From Eriocheir sinensis (taxonomy: Eukaryota > Arthropoda > Malacostraca > Decapoda > Varunidae), in assembly GCF_024679095.1 (NCBI RefSeq), contig NW_026110519.1, positions 371,270-435,269 of the forward strand: a stretch of 64,000 nt of DNA. The letters are read 5' to 3'. The notes beneath the pieces were generated by a model. That model was not told the origin of the DNA and searched no databases. It saw only the letters and a list, made by a program, of their open reading frames with translations. The position numbers and the translations under genes were made by a program. Shown here in pieces: positions 18,821-28,793 of the stretch. How positions within the stretch are numbered: the first letter of the stretch is position 1; each line of letters starts with the position of its first letter.

Positions 18821-20679
18821 CAAGTGATCTGCATATTGTTTCCTTCCTTGTATTTTCTTAAATAATATGCATTTTACCAGTGACTTTTTAATTTTATCTT
18901 ATTTTTTTATGTGTATGTAGTGTGTGTGTGTGTGTGTTATATTACTGATAGCTGTGGGTGCTCACCGATGGGGGCGTCCTCCCTGATGAAGAACTGTGCA
19001 TACTTCCTGGCGCAGTGCGGGGGGTTCTCATGAGGGGGCAGCAGGAAGATGGTGACGGGCACGTCGGAGTGGTGCTGGGGGGAGCCGCTGTCCTCGCCAC
19101 GGATGAAAAACTGGTACACCTCATTTTCTGTAACATTTGGGAGTTCACTGATACTTATGGAACTAATGGAACAGTCTCTCTATATACGATAATCACTTGT
19201 GCATCCAAACTCACACTTTTTAGAGTAAAGGAGACAGAAAAAAAAAAAAAAAAGGTACAAAAATATGAAAGTTTACTGCTATTTGTGGACCTATTTTTTT
19301 TTTTTACAGTAGAGAAAGCAGTACAAGGTAAAAAAAAAAAAATAAATAAATAAATAAAAGAAAGAAAGAAAGCCCGCTACTCACGTGTGCATTCAAGCTC
19401 AATTTCTTTACAGTAAAGCAGACGGCTCAAGATATAAAAATGCTCGCTGAAGTAACTATCCTAACCCAGACACGCTCCGGACCCGCATCAGTAAAGAATA
19501 TAAAGAAAGCATGTGTAATTTTGGAGAGGTAGATGTAGTACTTGTGCACGAAGATGACACAGCCTGGCAGAGCATTAGCAGACAGCAGGAAGTGTAAGGC
19601 GCCTCAGATCAGTATTATACACTTCTGACTCTCACATCAGGTATTTCCAAAGGCTGAGAAAGATTAACCCGGGAAGCAGCGGGGATCATGTTTCTTATTG
19701 GTCCCTCTTAGCGAGAAAATTGAGAAAAAATCATCTCTCACACAAACCATTTCATAATGTATATCAATGCATTTGTGATCAGTTTATGTATCATCTATTT
19801 TGGGGGGTTTATATCATGGCACAAATTTGGCCCATCGCTGCTACACGGTAAAGCCAGAAATTTGGCCCGTCGCTGCTACCAGGTTAACCCCTTGACTACA
19901 GATTTCCTACCAGAAGACATCACCAAGCTACAGGAATGGAACAAAAAGTGGCTGCTACAATTCAATGAAGAAAAATGTAAAGTCATGCACCTTGGGAGGG
20001 GATATCCAGCATACCAATACCACATGGGAAACAAACACTCTACTACCCACAGGGAGTATATGCTACCAGGCTACCAGTGAAAGCCAAATCCGTGCCAACT
20101 GCAGCGGACGGGTTAATTGGATTCTAATGAGTAGCTTTGTAGGTCCAAGTTATAAAAGCTTCGTCAATCTACCACTAGTATCCATGGAAACACCTAGGAA
20201 TCCTACGAAAGCCTAGTCAAGTATGTGAGCTTGGGCACTGAAATGTATAAAAATATGGTCCTTAGGTTGTTGGAATAATTGTTTTGAGGCAGCAGGAAAT
20301 ACTAAATGTTACAAAGGAAACTGACAACACAGAGGAAATGGAGATAGAAAATGAACACGTTAGAGAAATAATAAGACTCAGAAGACTGACATACAAACTG
20401 TTACAAAGAAAAATTATGACTGAGAAAATAGAAATGGAAAATGAACAAGTTAGGGAAATATTAAGACTCAGGTTCGACTCTGGCGACTCAACTCCGACTC
20501 TTCACCCATGACCGTGAGTAAGTGGATGAATTACCTCGGCTGTGGATGGTCTGTGCCACGGTGACCTCTCCGGTGGTGGGGTTGACCGAGAAGAGCTCCA
20601 GCGCCTCAGAACTGTTGGCTTCATACATGCGGTACCTCACTTCACTGTTTGCCCCTTCATCTGCGTCAATGGCCTCGAC
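12238..20679 (-). CDS. large cadherin gene, ten exons visible, Fat-like in style
   Basis: Ten minus-strand exons encode successive cadherin (CA) repeats: calcium-binding words DADEG, DVNDCPP, DYNDNPPVF, DINDNGPVC, DKNNNPPVF, and LDRE motifs. Cadherins of this size sit in the plasma membrane and act in adhesion and planar polarity. The DINDNGPVC and DVNDCPP forms recall Fat-like cadherins (FAT1-3/kugelei); that assignment is from memory and tentative. Junctions 20,535/19,127, 16,516/16,209, 16,075/15,973, 15,727/15,603, 15,467/15,366, 15,246/15,126 and 13,299/12,446 agree in phase. The junction 14,891/13,462 does not, so an exon is missing there. The exon at 16,516-16,768 has frameshifts. Neither the signal-peptide end nor the transmembrane end is in the window. 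The gene should continue left of 12,238, but the virus-like block is there instead. Confidence 0.75.
13299..13462 (-). CDS. cadherin exon I
   Basis: 164 bp, CTCAG| and |GTAGAG. It encodes FNRTLYEAYVEENSSPGQ, ATDLDAWDLGKLQY and AFTVDKE. It needs two bases from a previous exon, which exon H does not supply. Its 5' part with the acceptor is repeated in tandem to the right. Confidence 0.8.
13423..13970. repeat. 135-147-bp tandem repeat that includes the edge of exon I, about 4 copies
   Basis: The units begin near 13,423, 13,558, 13,706 and 13,853. Each has the sequence of the exon I front (ttttcctcca..taagcttc), its acceptor, and 90 bp of intron with 'tagtgcaatgtagtgtgttcca'. Only the leftmost copy continues into the full exon. 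Confidence 0.8.
14190..14345 (-). mobile_element. LINE RT C-terminal fragment
   Basis: Read on the minus strand, it matches the sibling fragments at 14,430-14,850 and 16,905-17,230 (shared 'tggaaaactgtacttctttatgtctttcaaacaagtc' type words). It abuts a GT array. Intronic to the cadherin gene. Confidence 0.55.
14359..14413. repeat. (GT)n microsatellite
   Basis: About 27 uninterrupted GT units between two LINE fragments. Confidence 0.98.
14414..14850 (-). mobile_element. LINE 3' region fragment
   Basis: Minus-strand remnant of the end of a non-LTR RT gene and its tail. The plus strand has 'tatttacctatttgtagt' followed by 'gtctccatatctacatttatcc'; the same head returns at 16,918. A GT run at 14,862-14,881 adjoins exon H. 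Confidence 0.6.
14891..15126 (-). CDS. cadherin exon H
   Basis: 236 bp, CAG| and |GTAAGT. It encodes DNGPVCKEPIYRREISEDATPG, WDADEGTAAWSRY and LDREARDHYHLT, then stops in phase 0 in the middle of a CA repeat. The rest of that repeat is not found before exon I. Confidence 0.85.
15246..15366 (-). CDS. cadherin exon G
   Basis: 121 bp, CAG| and |GTTGGT. It encodes GELDRERQAEYTLTVTVTDG and VIDIN, finishing the repeat begun in exon F. The last base joins AC AAC of exon H to give DINDNGP. Confidence 0.85.
15467..15603 (-). CDS. cadherin exon F
   Basis: 137 bp, CAG| and |GTGGGT. It encodes PEDTATGTAVV, TDADESVAELDFFI and DGQFLVHASGE, the front half of a CA repeat. Confidence 0.85.
15727..15973 (-). 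CDS. cadherin exon E
   Basis: 247 bp, CAG| and |GTGAGG. It encodes IDPHTGTLTLAALLDRE, VTATDGGPKPLST and DYNDNPPVF. It joins exon D (phase 0) and exon F (one base over) cleanly. Confidence 0.88.
16075..16209 (-). CDS. cadherin exon D
   Basis: 135 bp, phase 0 at both ends, CAG| and |GTAAAT. It encodes VMDVNDCPPRF, then AENSEVGATV and ADDDEGNHGQ, i.e. the calcium-binding linker and the start of a CA repeat. Confidence 0.85.
16516..16768 (-). pseudogene. cadherin exon C, frame-damaged
   Basis: Acceptor TTGGCAG| and donor |GTGAGT are good. The coding signal moves between frames about three times: after the first few codons, near 16,672, and near 16,600. The length is 253 bp where 2 mod 3 is needed to join exons B and D. 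Clear pieces are SVQYLIMVDEG, GPFTVTSTGLVVVHRALDHE and DYMTISVV. Either the gene is dead here or the assembly has indels. Confidence 0.65.
16905..17352 (-). mobile_element. LINE RT C-terminal fragment
   Basis: The minus frame 16,972-17,352 has the usual end of a Jockey/CR1-type RT: RRQLRGHSKKL, then KKFSFPYRSVNTWNGLS and SSVHKMKEILDKY. The 5' part is degenerate. Lies upstream of exon C in the cadherin intron. Confidence 0.7.
17353..18170. other. cadherin intron, nothing recognised
   Basis: No exon, RNA gene or clear repeat. A T-run is at 18,151-18,169. Short frames here show no family features. Confidence 0.4.
18204..18766 (-). mobile_element. LINE reverse transcriptase fragment
   Basis: Minus-strand RT core: AFDKRL at the right end, then DVPQGSVLANIMFLIFIDDM and FADDAKLL (active-site region), and EKDLGIIIQDTLTFEKHI. 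A stop lies near 18,704. The fragment starts exactly at the edge of a TG array. Probably the same family as the fragments at 14.2-17.3 kb. Confidence 0.8.
18765..18819. repeat. (TG)n microsatellite
   Basis: About 27 TG units abutting the truncated RT; a shorter TG run is at 18,920-18,938 near exon B. Confidence 0.98.
18966..19127 (-). CDS. cadherin exon B
   Basis: Acceptor CAG| and donor |GTGAGC. It joins exon A in phase (CGA G|AA AAT). It encodes the end of one repeat, with an unusual HENPPHC in place of DxNDNxP, and the start of the next (FFIREDAPIG). Confidence 0.75.
19235..19375. repeat. A-rich simple repeats
   Basis: Several A-runs and (AAAT)n/(GAAA)n at 19,237-19,370. Likely the tail of an old retroelement. 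Confidence 0.6.
19895..20100 (+). mobile_element. LINE RT fragment
   Basis: Plus-strand piece with LQEWNKKWLLQFNEEKCKVM, the conserved stretch just after the RT active site in Jockey/CR1-type LINEs. It is nearly identical to the fragment at 21,540-21,765, so both come from one family. Confidence 0.75.
20120..20285. repeat. dispersed short repeat, copy C
   Basis: Shares 'ccatggaaacacctagg', 'cgaaagcctagtcaa' and 'tatgtgagcttgggc' with copies at 21.05, 21.29 and 57.4 kb. SINE-like in size; no tRNA head seen. Confidence 0.55.
20535..20679 (-). CDS. cadherin exon A (most upstream seen)
   Basis: Bounded by CAG| at 20,680-20,682 and |GTAATT at 20,529-20,534. It starts in phase 0 and ends with one extra base. 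It holds AIDADEGANSEVRY and a PTTGEVTVA strand typical of the middle of a CA repeat. No upstream exon is visible before the window's retroelements. Confidence 0.75.
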
Positions 20680-21047
20680 CTGTGATGGCAAGCATGGAGA
20701 AATTATAATAAATGAGATCTATAGCTGGGTAAGGGTAATCTGGAACCACTGCACGTACTCTCTAACTATTCTTCACTGTTAACTCCATCTGCATCACTGG
20801 CCTCTAACTGTGATGGTGAGCATGGAGGAGGTATAACAAACAAGATCTATAAGTAGGTAAGGGTAATCTGAAACCACTGCATGTATTCTCAAACTATTTT
20901 TCACTTCCTTCTCTTTCCCCTTCCCTCTCTCCTTCCTCTTTCCTATATTCTCCTCCTTGTAGCCTTGCTTTACTTGACATTTCCTTTACTTCTCCCTGTC
21001 TCCCTCTCTTCCCTTTTTTCTCTTTCCTTTCCCCTCCTTTTGGCTCA

Positions 21048-21255
21048 CAACAAATATTTCCCAAGGCCACGGAGGTGATTGGCTGAGTTCACATGATTGT
21101 TTTTCAGTCATGGTGCGAAAGCCTTGTGAATTAAACTATAACTAGACTCATTGGCCTACCCATGGAAATACTAACACAACCTCTACAAAAGCCTTACCAA
21201 ATACCTATGGGTGTGTAAGCCCAGAAATGCTTGAGAATATGGGCCTAATGCAGCC
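21048..21255. repeat. dispersed short repeat, copy A
   Basis: About 205 bp, running from 'atttcccaaggccacggagg' to 'gcttgagaatatgggcctaatg'. Same family as copies B, C and D. Confidence 0.6.
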
Positions 21256-21287
21256 ATACAGTTCCATCGATCAGTTTTCCCGACACT

Positions 21288-21515
21288 AAGGTTGGTATTC
21301 TCAGATGATTCCTTCCCTTACATCGATTTCCAAAGGCCAAAAAGGAGATCAGTCAGGTTCTCATGGGTGTTTCTTTAGATTCATGGTACAGAGGAAGGGT
21401 CAGACTACCACCATGGTCATTAAACTACTCCTGGATATCCCCACAACCCATATGAAAGCCTTGTCAAATATGTGAGCTTGGGTGCCAAAATGTTTAATAA
21501 TACAGCCTGAAATGG
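21288..21515. repeat. dispersed short repeat, copy B
   Basis: From 'gatttccaaaggccaaaaag' to 'tgtttaataatacagcctg'. Ends where an RT fragment begins. Confidence 0.6.
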
Positions 21516-21539
21516 TGGCTTGCAGTCCCTTGTGATACA

Positions 21540-21770
21540 TACATACAGAAACATAGTGGAACAAATCAACACCTTGACTGAAGATTTCCTACAAGACCTC
21601 ACCAAGCTACAGGAATGGAACAAAAAGTGGCTGCTACAATTCAATGAAGAAAAATGTAAGTCATGCACCATGGGAGGGGAAATCCAGCATACCAATACCA
21701 CATGGGAAACACTCCACTATCCACCACAGAGGCAGAGAAAGACCTGGGAGTATATGTTTTAGACCCTTCT
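21540..21770 (+). mobile_element. LINE RT fragment
   Basis: The same RT piece as at 19,895 (LTKLQEWNKKWLLQFNEEKC), extending into a region that reads EKDLGVYV in another frame after a one-base loss. Confidence 0.75.
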
Positions 21771-22740
21771 TTTCTTGTATTAAATCAACTCTTTTATCAC
21801 TCATTAATTACTCCATAAATGATTTCACCGTCTCGTATCCCTGGTAGCGTGATCCGGCTTAAGTTGTTATTGGAGACTGGTGTTCGGGGATAAACAAGGG
21901 AAAAAGTAAATATACATTTATTTAAAATTAAATGAAAGTAATTGCCTTACGCAATAGTCTATGCTCAGACGATCATAACACTGGCATATTCAGCAATGGA
22001 TGCAACATTTGACAAACGACATGTCTTAAACATAATACTACAATATGTGCTCAGTTGTTGCCAATAATAATAACACTCGTCGTTCCACAAGCAGTGGTTT
22101 GTATCTCTCTGCTTACATCACAATCATTATGTACTCTCTTCACAAAATCCTAATAACACATTCCTATAGTATAATCTACTACAAGTCATGGAAACACATT
22201 ATTTTACCACACCCAGTGGTTTTACCTTTGCTTTACATCGCAAACAAATAATCACAATCCTGTCCCACTCACAATCCTACTTCACATCTCCTACATTATA
22301 ATCTCCAGGACAATACAGTCGGTTTCCCTTAGATTCTCGAATTTCTACTCACGATTAAGATCACAACAGCCATTCTCGGCTGAGTGAGTAGCAGGTCTGC
22401 TTGAGGCGAGAACCAAGCTCGGTCTACTCATACCACTGATTTCTAGGCCACATTTTTCTTTGCTTTAGGCGGACTTACATCCTTGACACGCCCTTAATTT
22501 TCTACATAACCAATGGCCAATACTTCCTGTCACACTCATCTGCTAGCTCATTATGTTGTATTGTTTTACTTCTCCTGCTATTCGTGAGTCAGTCTTAAGA
22601 CACTCCCTCAGTGATTTTTCTGTTAAATTATTGGCTCATAACATGTCGCCACGACTGGTGTCACGGGTCAGAGTCTTTTTCAATGGTTGTTCACACTTTC
22701 TGACCACGCCCACTGGGCATCTGTTTTCTGTATCTGAGTC
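21771..22740 (-). other. possible 3' LTR region of the gypsy element, not proven
   Basis: No gene. It lies just past the envelope gene in the element's sense, where a 3' LTR would sit, and has AATAAA-type words on the minus strand near 21,920. No matching 5' LTR was found by eye, so the assignment is weak. Confidence 0.25.
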
Positions 22741-22744
22741 TGGG

Positions 22745-23003
22745 TATCTGTTTTCCTTTACCCTCGTTGTTTCCCCTCTTTGGTACTTGAGATGCTTACA
22801 CTGTTATATATGTCACTTTTTTTGTTAGTGTTTGTCCTGTCAGATGTCTACACAGTTGTATATCTGCCTTTCCTCTCTGGGTATCTGTTTTCCTTTACCC
22901 TCGTTGTTTCCCCTCTTTTGTACTTGAGATGTTTACACTTATATATATGTCACCCTTTTTGTTAGTGTTTGTCCTGTCAGGTGTTTACACAGTTGTATAT
23001 CTC
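22745..23003. repeat. about 138-bp tandem duplication
   Basis: Two copies, starting at 22,745 and 22,883, share 'tatctgttttcctttaccct', 'cgttgtttcccctctttggt / cgttgtttcccctcttttgt' and 'ttagtgtttgtcctgtcag'. The pyrimidine runs could be the element's polypurine tract on the other strand. The repeat ends at the stop of the env frame. Confidence 0.8.
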
Positions 23004-24520
23004 ACTCCTCTGTTTCCTCGTTTTCTGGGTCCTGACATACTTCCCCTTCCGGAAGATCTCGCCCCTGAGATCTCACAGGTGTTGGTGGAGAAGATACGCC
23101 TTGCAATGTCTGCAGTTGGTTCGAGTCTGGAATTAGGCGGCGTCGTGCGTAGCGTAGGACATAGGAATACCCCACGGCAGACGTCACCAGCAGAAGAACC
23201 AGGATCACGACAATGGCGAAGACAATCCACCAATGGATTACTGGTTGAAAGGGCTGATCCGGCTCGACCACAGAATTTAGGGGCTGCAAGCCAGCTGTTA
23301 GCTCCTGTAGGGGGATGGACTCAGCACTGCGAAGAGAATCTTGCCGAAGCATCAATATCCCATTATCCGTCAGGCTGACAGTATGTCTGTTTACAGGATG
23401 GGTAGGGCATGTGAGTGTCAGAGTGATGGGGGAGGCAAGTGAACAGGTCCAGTAGTCAGGACCTTTTATAAACATAGGGGGAAATGTTTTCAAGATCATT
23501 GTGTGGCAGAGGTTGATCACTGACTCATGTTTCAAGAAAGCAGCCGATTCACAAGAGGCTGCGTCACTAGCCTCATGGACGGGGCCTGTGGGAGGACAAA
23601 CTAACATATGGTTATTCTTGTTACAGTGTTTTATACTAGAAAGCATAAAATATATTTTCCTATTCTCACTGAAGGCAATACATCTTGAATCAACACTATA
23701 CATAAGAAAGTAAGTGCTATTCTGCACAGACAATGGAAGGGAGTCGATTCGAAAGACATCAAAGGTGTCAATCGGATCTCCTCGCAAAGGTTTGGTGAAA
23801 TAGAAATTACGAGAATCGTGCAAAGCCGTTGTCCTGGAGGACAGTTATTACATCCCTATATAGAGCTAAAAAATCAAGAACTGCAAGGCACAAAAGACCT
23901 GGAGGCCGAGCCTAGGCTTCCTTTAATGTGCTGAACAACTGTTTGTTTCACATAATGGTTTGAGTTATGTATGTTTGCAGGGGAGCCTGCAGACTCAAAT
24001 ATAAATCTTGTATACCTGGTCTTATGTGTCTCAATGCTAAGTCAAAATATAACCATTTTTTGTTGGAGCTTTTTTCTCTTCCTAATGCCATAGTCTATCG
24101 TAAAATGGCGCACAACTTGGTTCAATACATCTACAGCTGAATATAGCTTATTAAAGGCAGATTGCATGGCATGCATATTACTTAATGATGTTGAGTTTTC
24201 CATAATAAACATTTAACTATATAAAATCTTTCTCAGTTAATGACTCTAGTATTCTATTTTTTCATGAATAGCATCAACTTGAGCCTGGGTCGCGGTACCA
24301 AATAGGTTATTAGACAAGGATCCTCAAAAAAAATATTTCACGTTTTTTTTTTTTCTATAATTCATAGAAGCATGCAGCTTGTTTTGAATAGTAGTCATCA
24401 CATAGCTTAAAACTTTTCTTAGATGATGCAACAATGAACTGAATTCGTTTTCAAAATTAAAGAGTGTGTATTTTATTGCTTTTACAGCTGGATACTCAGG
24501 TGACATTTGAATAACTTTTC
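23002..24520 (-). pseudogene. env: errantivirus-type envelope gene of an endogenous gypsy element
   Basis: The open frame 23,823-23,002 gives the C-terminal part. It has a cysteine-rich ectodomain, a transmembrane helix (about residues 199-222, WWIVFAIVVILVLLLV), and a short cytoplasmic tail with an acidic end. Further up in the element's sense, near 24,285-24,303, an FGTAT motif stands at a point where insect errantivirus and baculovirus F-type envelopes have the fusion-peptide region. A heptad-like stretch lies near 24,330-24,500. The parts are in different frames with stops between them, so the gene is dead. It lies downstream of pol, as expected. Confidence 0.6.
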
Positions 24521-24967
24521 AAGTAACGAAGCAGTTAAAATCCGTGCTTTATATAATGCAGCTAAAATATCTTCTGTGAGGCTAAACGGTACTATAGTCT
24601 CTGTTTGTGAGGACTATAATATAGATAGTATGTTGGTGTGAAACTTTGGCCAGCACGTGTTGGGGACTCCTGTTGTGTCAATGAGTCGTACACTGAAAGA
24701 GTCAAATCAATCTGTGGTTTATTTCGTCATATTTCCGCTCAATTATTGCATTTTCATCCTTATGCATTATTCCTGTTCTATATCGTATTAGTTTTGACAT
24801 TACATTAGGCAACTCTTGTACCGTCGAAGAGCGAAGGCTTTATCTATGCCGAGGTGGCTCTGAAAGTTTGGGAGTAACCTGAGAAGGTAGGGCCTGTGCA
24901 TCAGCTGTTTATTGCTGTTGTAGAACGAACATTATTTAATGTGTCATGAGTAGCAGTCACCTCTCCG

Positions 24968-25330
24968 CTACGAGTCATTATTTTCGGTAGAATTTTTCTC
25001 AGCGATTTCAGGGTTGAGCAATGCAAAGAATAGATCAGTGTCTGTCTCTGGATTTAAAGGGTATGCTCGCCTAATCGTTGGACATTGCTGCACATCAATG
25101 CAATCTTCATGAAGAACTTTTACTATATCTGTGGGGGCCGTTGAAACCTTACCAGTCCTGAGGTTCCTAATTTTTACCATTATATCACTGATCTTCTCTA
25201 TTACCCTGTAGGGTCCATCAAAAATAGGTTGCAACTTTTTCTTTTCTTTTCTTTTTGGTGTATGTTTGAGGAACACTCTGTCGCCAACGTTGATAGTTTT
25301 GATTTTTGTAACTTGGTAATATTTTTCCAT
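24968..25330 (-). pseudogene. pol: gypsy integrase C-terminal domain
   Basis: The minus frame has the hallmark INVGDRVFLKHTPK, then FDGPYRVIEKI and VKIRNLRTGKVSTAPTDIVKV, the SH3-like C-terminal fold of Ty3/gypsy integrases. A frameshift near 25,330 separates it from the repeat-expanded part of pol. It ends at 24,968 and env follows. Confidence 0.75.
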
Positions 25331-25394
25331 TTCTTCTCTACTTTCTTCATTGTAAACCTGGCATCTATCATAAACTTTCTTTGCATTACATCCA

Positions 25395-26095
25395 TTTCCT
25401 CTTCATGGAAGTAAATATCATAAACTTTCCTTGCAATTACAACCATTTCCTCTTTATAGGAGTAAATATCATAAACTTTCCTTGCAATTACAACCATTTC
25501 CTCTTTATAGGAGTAAATATCATAAACTTTCCTTGCAATTACAACCATTTCCTCTTTATAGGAGTAAATATCATAAACTTTCCTTGCAATTGCAGTCATT
25601 TCCTCTTTATAGGAGTAAATATCATAAACTTTCCTTGCAATTACAACCATTTCCTTTTCATAGGAGTAAATATCATAAACTTTCCTTGCAATTGCAGTCA
25701 TTTCCTCTTTATAGGAGTAAATATCATAAACTTTCCTTGCAATTGCAGTCATTTCCTCTTTATAGGAGTAAATATCATAAACTTTCCTTGCAATTGCAGT
25801 CATTTCCTCTTTATAGGAGTAAATATCATAAACTTTCCTTGCAATTACAACCATTTCCTTTTCATAGGAGTAAATATCATAAACTTTCCTTGCAATTACA
25901 ACCATTTCCTCTTTATAGGAGTAAATATCATAAACTTTCCTTGCAATTACAACCATTTCCTCTTTATAGGAGTAAATATCATAAACTTTCCTTGCAATTG
26001 CAGTCATTTCCTTTTCATAGGAGTAAATATCATAAACTTTCCTTGCAATTGCAGCCATTTCCTCTTTATAGGAGTAAATATCATACCAGGGCTGC
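25395..26095 (-). repeat. 51-bp (17-codon) tandem repeat inside gypsy pol, 13-14 copies
   Basis: Each unit encodes SYKEEMVVIARKVYDIY or a close variant (MTAI, MAAI, EKE). The unit length keeps the frame, and the array is open without stops. It lies between the integrase core and its C-terminal domain. The edge unit (FHEEEMDVMQRKFMIDARF) is divergent and looks like the ancestral end. Confidence 0.9.
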
Positions 26096-26364
26096 TGAAT
26101 TTTTTTTTTCTAACATAGTGTAGGGTACAGGAGGATCTCTAAAAATTCTCTCTCTGTCTCTCTCGATAAAATGGGGACTCCTTTATGGTGCGATAATACG
26201 CAGGATTATAGGCCAAGATGTCTATAAGTAGCATTATATCCCAAACGGACACATTTCCTAGAACATTCTCCTCAAAATGTTAACAACAGTATAATTTGCG
26301 CGCTTTATTACCTCTATTTCCATTTGTATGGTAAGCCGTTATTCGCGTGTCGCACAGGTAGCTT

Positions 26365-26872
26365 CTAATTTATCTCCTGCATCACGGAATTAACGAACTC
26401 TGAACCTTGACCTGTAACAACTGTCTGAGGAACACCGTGTACACAAACAACATCCACGTACAACGCCCTTGCCATTTCGCGGGCTTCCTTACTCCGTAAG
26501 GGTACTGTAATCAAATACCTTTTAAAAACATCAACTATGGGCATTACGTATCGAACCCCATTGTCCGATACACCCATGGGACCCACAAGGTCCATGTGTA
26601 TTCTTCCAAAAGGAGCGGTGACGTCTGGATATTGCCGCCAAGGAGCAGGGTGCAAGTTCCCAACTCACTTTTAAAACGACTACCATGACGCACTTCCTTA
26701 CATAATTTTCTACATCCCGTTTCATTCCAGGCCAGAAAGCGAACTTTCTACACCGACATAACGTAACTTTGGTTCCTCCGTGCCCTGCAGTGGCGACGAA
26801 TGAGCCAGAGTTATCACCTTGAAATACTTGGGGTAGAATCACCACCTTAGTGGCTTCTCCGTACGGACTCAC
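26365..26872 (-). pseudogene. pol: gypsy integrase: zinc-binding and core domains, broken
   Basis: The right part (26,872-26,660) has GHGGTKVTLCRCRKFAFWPG and YVRKC, the HHCC finger region with loss of spacing residues. The core continues in another frame (26,655-26,365) with PFGRIHMDLVGPMG, carrying the first catalytic Asp. In the second catalytic motif the Asp is Gly (VTGQGSEF, codon at 26,410-26,412). The enzyme cannot be active. It would insert element cDNA into host DNA. A frameshift lies near 26,655. Confidence 0.75.
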
Positions 26873-26880
26873 TAAAACAC

Positions 26881-27140
26881 ATCATTTATTTCCACCTGTA
26901 ACTCTGACAGGGGCGGCATCTCACATTATGCCCATCTTCAACACAACATAACATAATTTCCACCTGTACCTCTAACAGGGGCGGCATCTCAGATTATGCC
27001 CATCTTCAATACAATATAACACATTTTCCACCTGTACCTATAACAGGGGCGGCATCTCAGATTATGCCCATCTTCAATACAATATAACACATTTTCCACC
27101 TGTACCTCTAACAGGGGCGGCATCTCACATTATGCCTTTT
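26881..27140. repeat. about 69-bp tandem repeat, 4 copies
   Basis: The units share 'ccacctgtacctctaacagg' and 'ggcggcatctcagattatgc'. They lie between RNase H and integrase of the dead gypsy element, interrupting its linker. Confidence 0.9.
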
Positions 27141-27398
27141 TTCTCTGAGTCTTTGCTCAATTTTCATTCTTGGGCTTCCTTCTTTAGCATACTTATATGC
27201 TGGCTGCTCATCATGCAGCTCACTAATCTCCTGAATACTCCAGTCAAGTGTGTGGCCAATACACTCACTATTCAGGTCCATACATATCATGTATTTTAAT
27301 CTAATTTTTCGGCGCCTGTTTCTTTTTCTGCACTAGTGCAATACCTTGCCCTCATTATCCACGTGTTCCACGGTTTTGTTGTTCCCCATCCACAAACA

Positions 27399-27707
27399 TT
27401 ATCGCGCGTGTCCTTCTAATTCAATCTCAGTGTCCTGTAAGCCTTCATCCTTGATAAAAAAATCTGCTACTATATTTTCCTTGCCAGGCAAATGATTGAT
27501 TGTGAAACCATACTCACTCATGAGAGTCTGCCATCTAGCTATCCTGCTGTTGGGACTAGCTACCTGTAACAACCAGACTAAAGGTCTGTGATCCGTGTGG
27601 ATCTCAACAGGGTAACCCAGTATTAATGGGCGGTTTACGTGTAACCCATAAATTACAGTTAAAGCCTCTCGTTCAACTATACTGTACCGCTGTTCTGCCG
27701 TATTCAA
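27399..27707 (-). pseudogene. pol: gypsy RNase H domain and connection
   Basis: Clear Ty3/gypsy RNase H: NTAEQRYSIVEREALTVIYG, then EIHTDHRPLVWLL and RIARWQTLMSEYGFTI, then NHLPGKENIVADFF. It removes the RNA strand during reverse transcription. It is out of frame with the RT upstream. The frame at 27,108-27,290 (EISELHDEQP) carries the linker towards the integrase. Confidence 0.8.
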
Positions 27708-27894
27708 TTTCTCACAAAAAAAGATACAGGTCTTAGTTTATCATCATTATCCTGTTATTGCAATACTCCACCAGTATTGTAGTAGGATGCGTAGAGTGAC
27801 TGTACCAAGCATTCTATCCTTAAGGGTTGAGAACGCAATTTTTGTTTCATCCGTCCATATGAGTGGAGTTTTAATTATTTATTCATTTATTTAT

Positions 27895-28640
27895 TTATTT
27901 ATTTATTGTACCTTTCTTCCCTTTGTAAATCTTTAGAAAAGGAGCAACAATTTGTGAATAATTTGCAATAAATTTGCGATAATAATTAGTCAATCCAAGA
28001 AATGACTGTAAATCATGAACAGTTTGGGGGGCCAGGACGTTTTGTATGGCCTCCAGCTTGCTAGACTGAGGTCTTATTCCCTCTGAGCGGATGGCATGGC
28101 CCAGGTAATCTACTTTGTCCTTAAAAAAGTTACACTTCTCCATCTTAAGAGTCAGTTTGGCTTCCTTTAAGCGATCCAGAATTTGTTCTAAGTTATCTGC
28201 GTGATTAGAAAATATATCGCCCAGGATAATTATGTCATCAAGGTACACCTGAACCTTGTTGCTTAATAGTCCTGTAAGGACAGTGTTTATTATTTTCTTG
28301 CAGCAGGACGGGGCTGTTTTAAGGCCAAAGGGGAGGGAAGTAAATTCCCAATGTCCTGCTGGAGAAGAAAATGCCGTCTTCTCTCTGCTGATTTCATCTA
28401 GGGGGATTTGATGGTAACCCTGTTTCATGTCTAGGCATGAAAAAAAAAAACACTTACTATCTCCCAATTGATTGAGTATGGTAGTTATATTAGGGAGTGG
28501 GTACCGGTCGTCCCGTAGTGTTTTATTAAGTGCCCGGAAGTCCAGACAAAGTCGTAGTACTCCATCTTTTTGGGGCACTGTGATAAGTGGGGCATTATAG
28601 GGTGATCGCGAAGGGCGAATCACACCCTGTAGCTAGAGCG
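27895..28640 (-). pseudogene. pol: Ty3/gypsy reverse transcriptase domain
   Basis: An open frame of 242 codons with all the main RT blocks: SPYNAPLITVPQKDG, RLCLDFRALNKTL, DRYPLP, CLDMKQGYHQIPL, FGLKTAPSCCKK, the active-site YLDDIIILG (28,234-28,245 for YLDD) and VDYLGHAIRSEGI. The catalytic residues are intact. The frame ends in a TTTA array and then a stop near 27,895. The first codon shown is only the edge of the open frame; the true polyprotein began further right. Confidence 0.88.
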
Positions 28641-28793
28641 ATATAAGCTGTTCATTTACTCTGTCATGATAACTGATATGAATGTTATATGGACGCCTGT
28701 AAACTACTTCATCAGTGTTTTGCTTGATGGTGCTTAAAAAAATAGGGCGTTACTGTTAATGGTTCTTGTTCTGTGGAAAACACTGTTATATAT

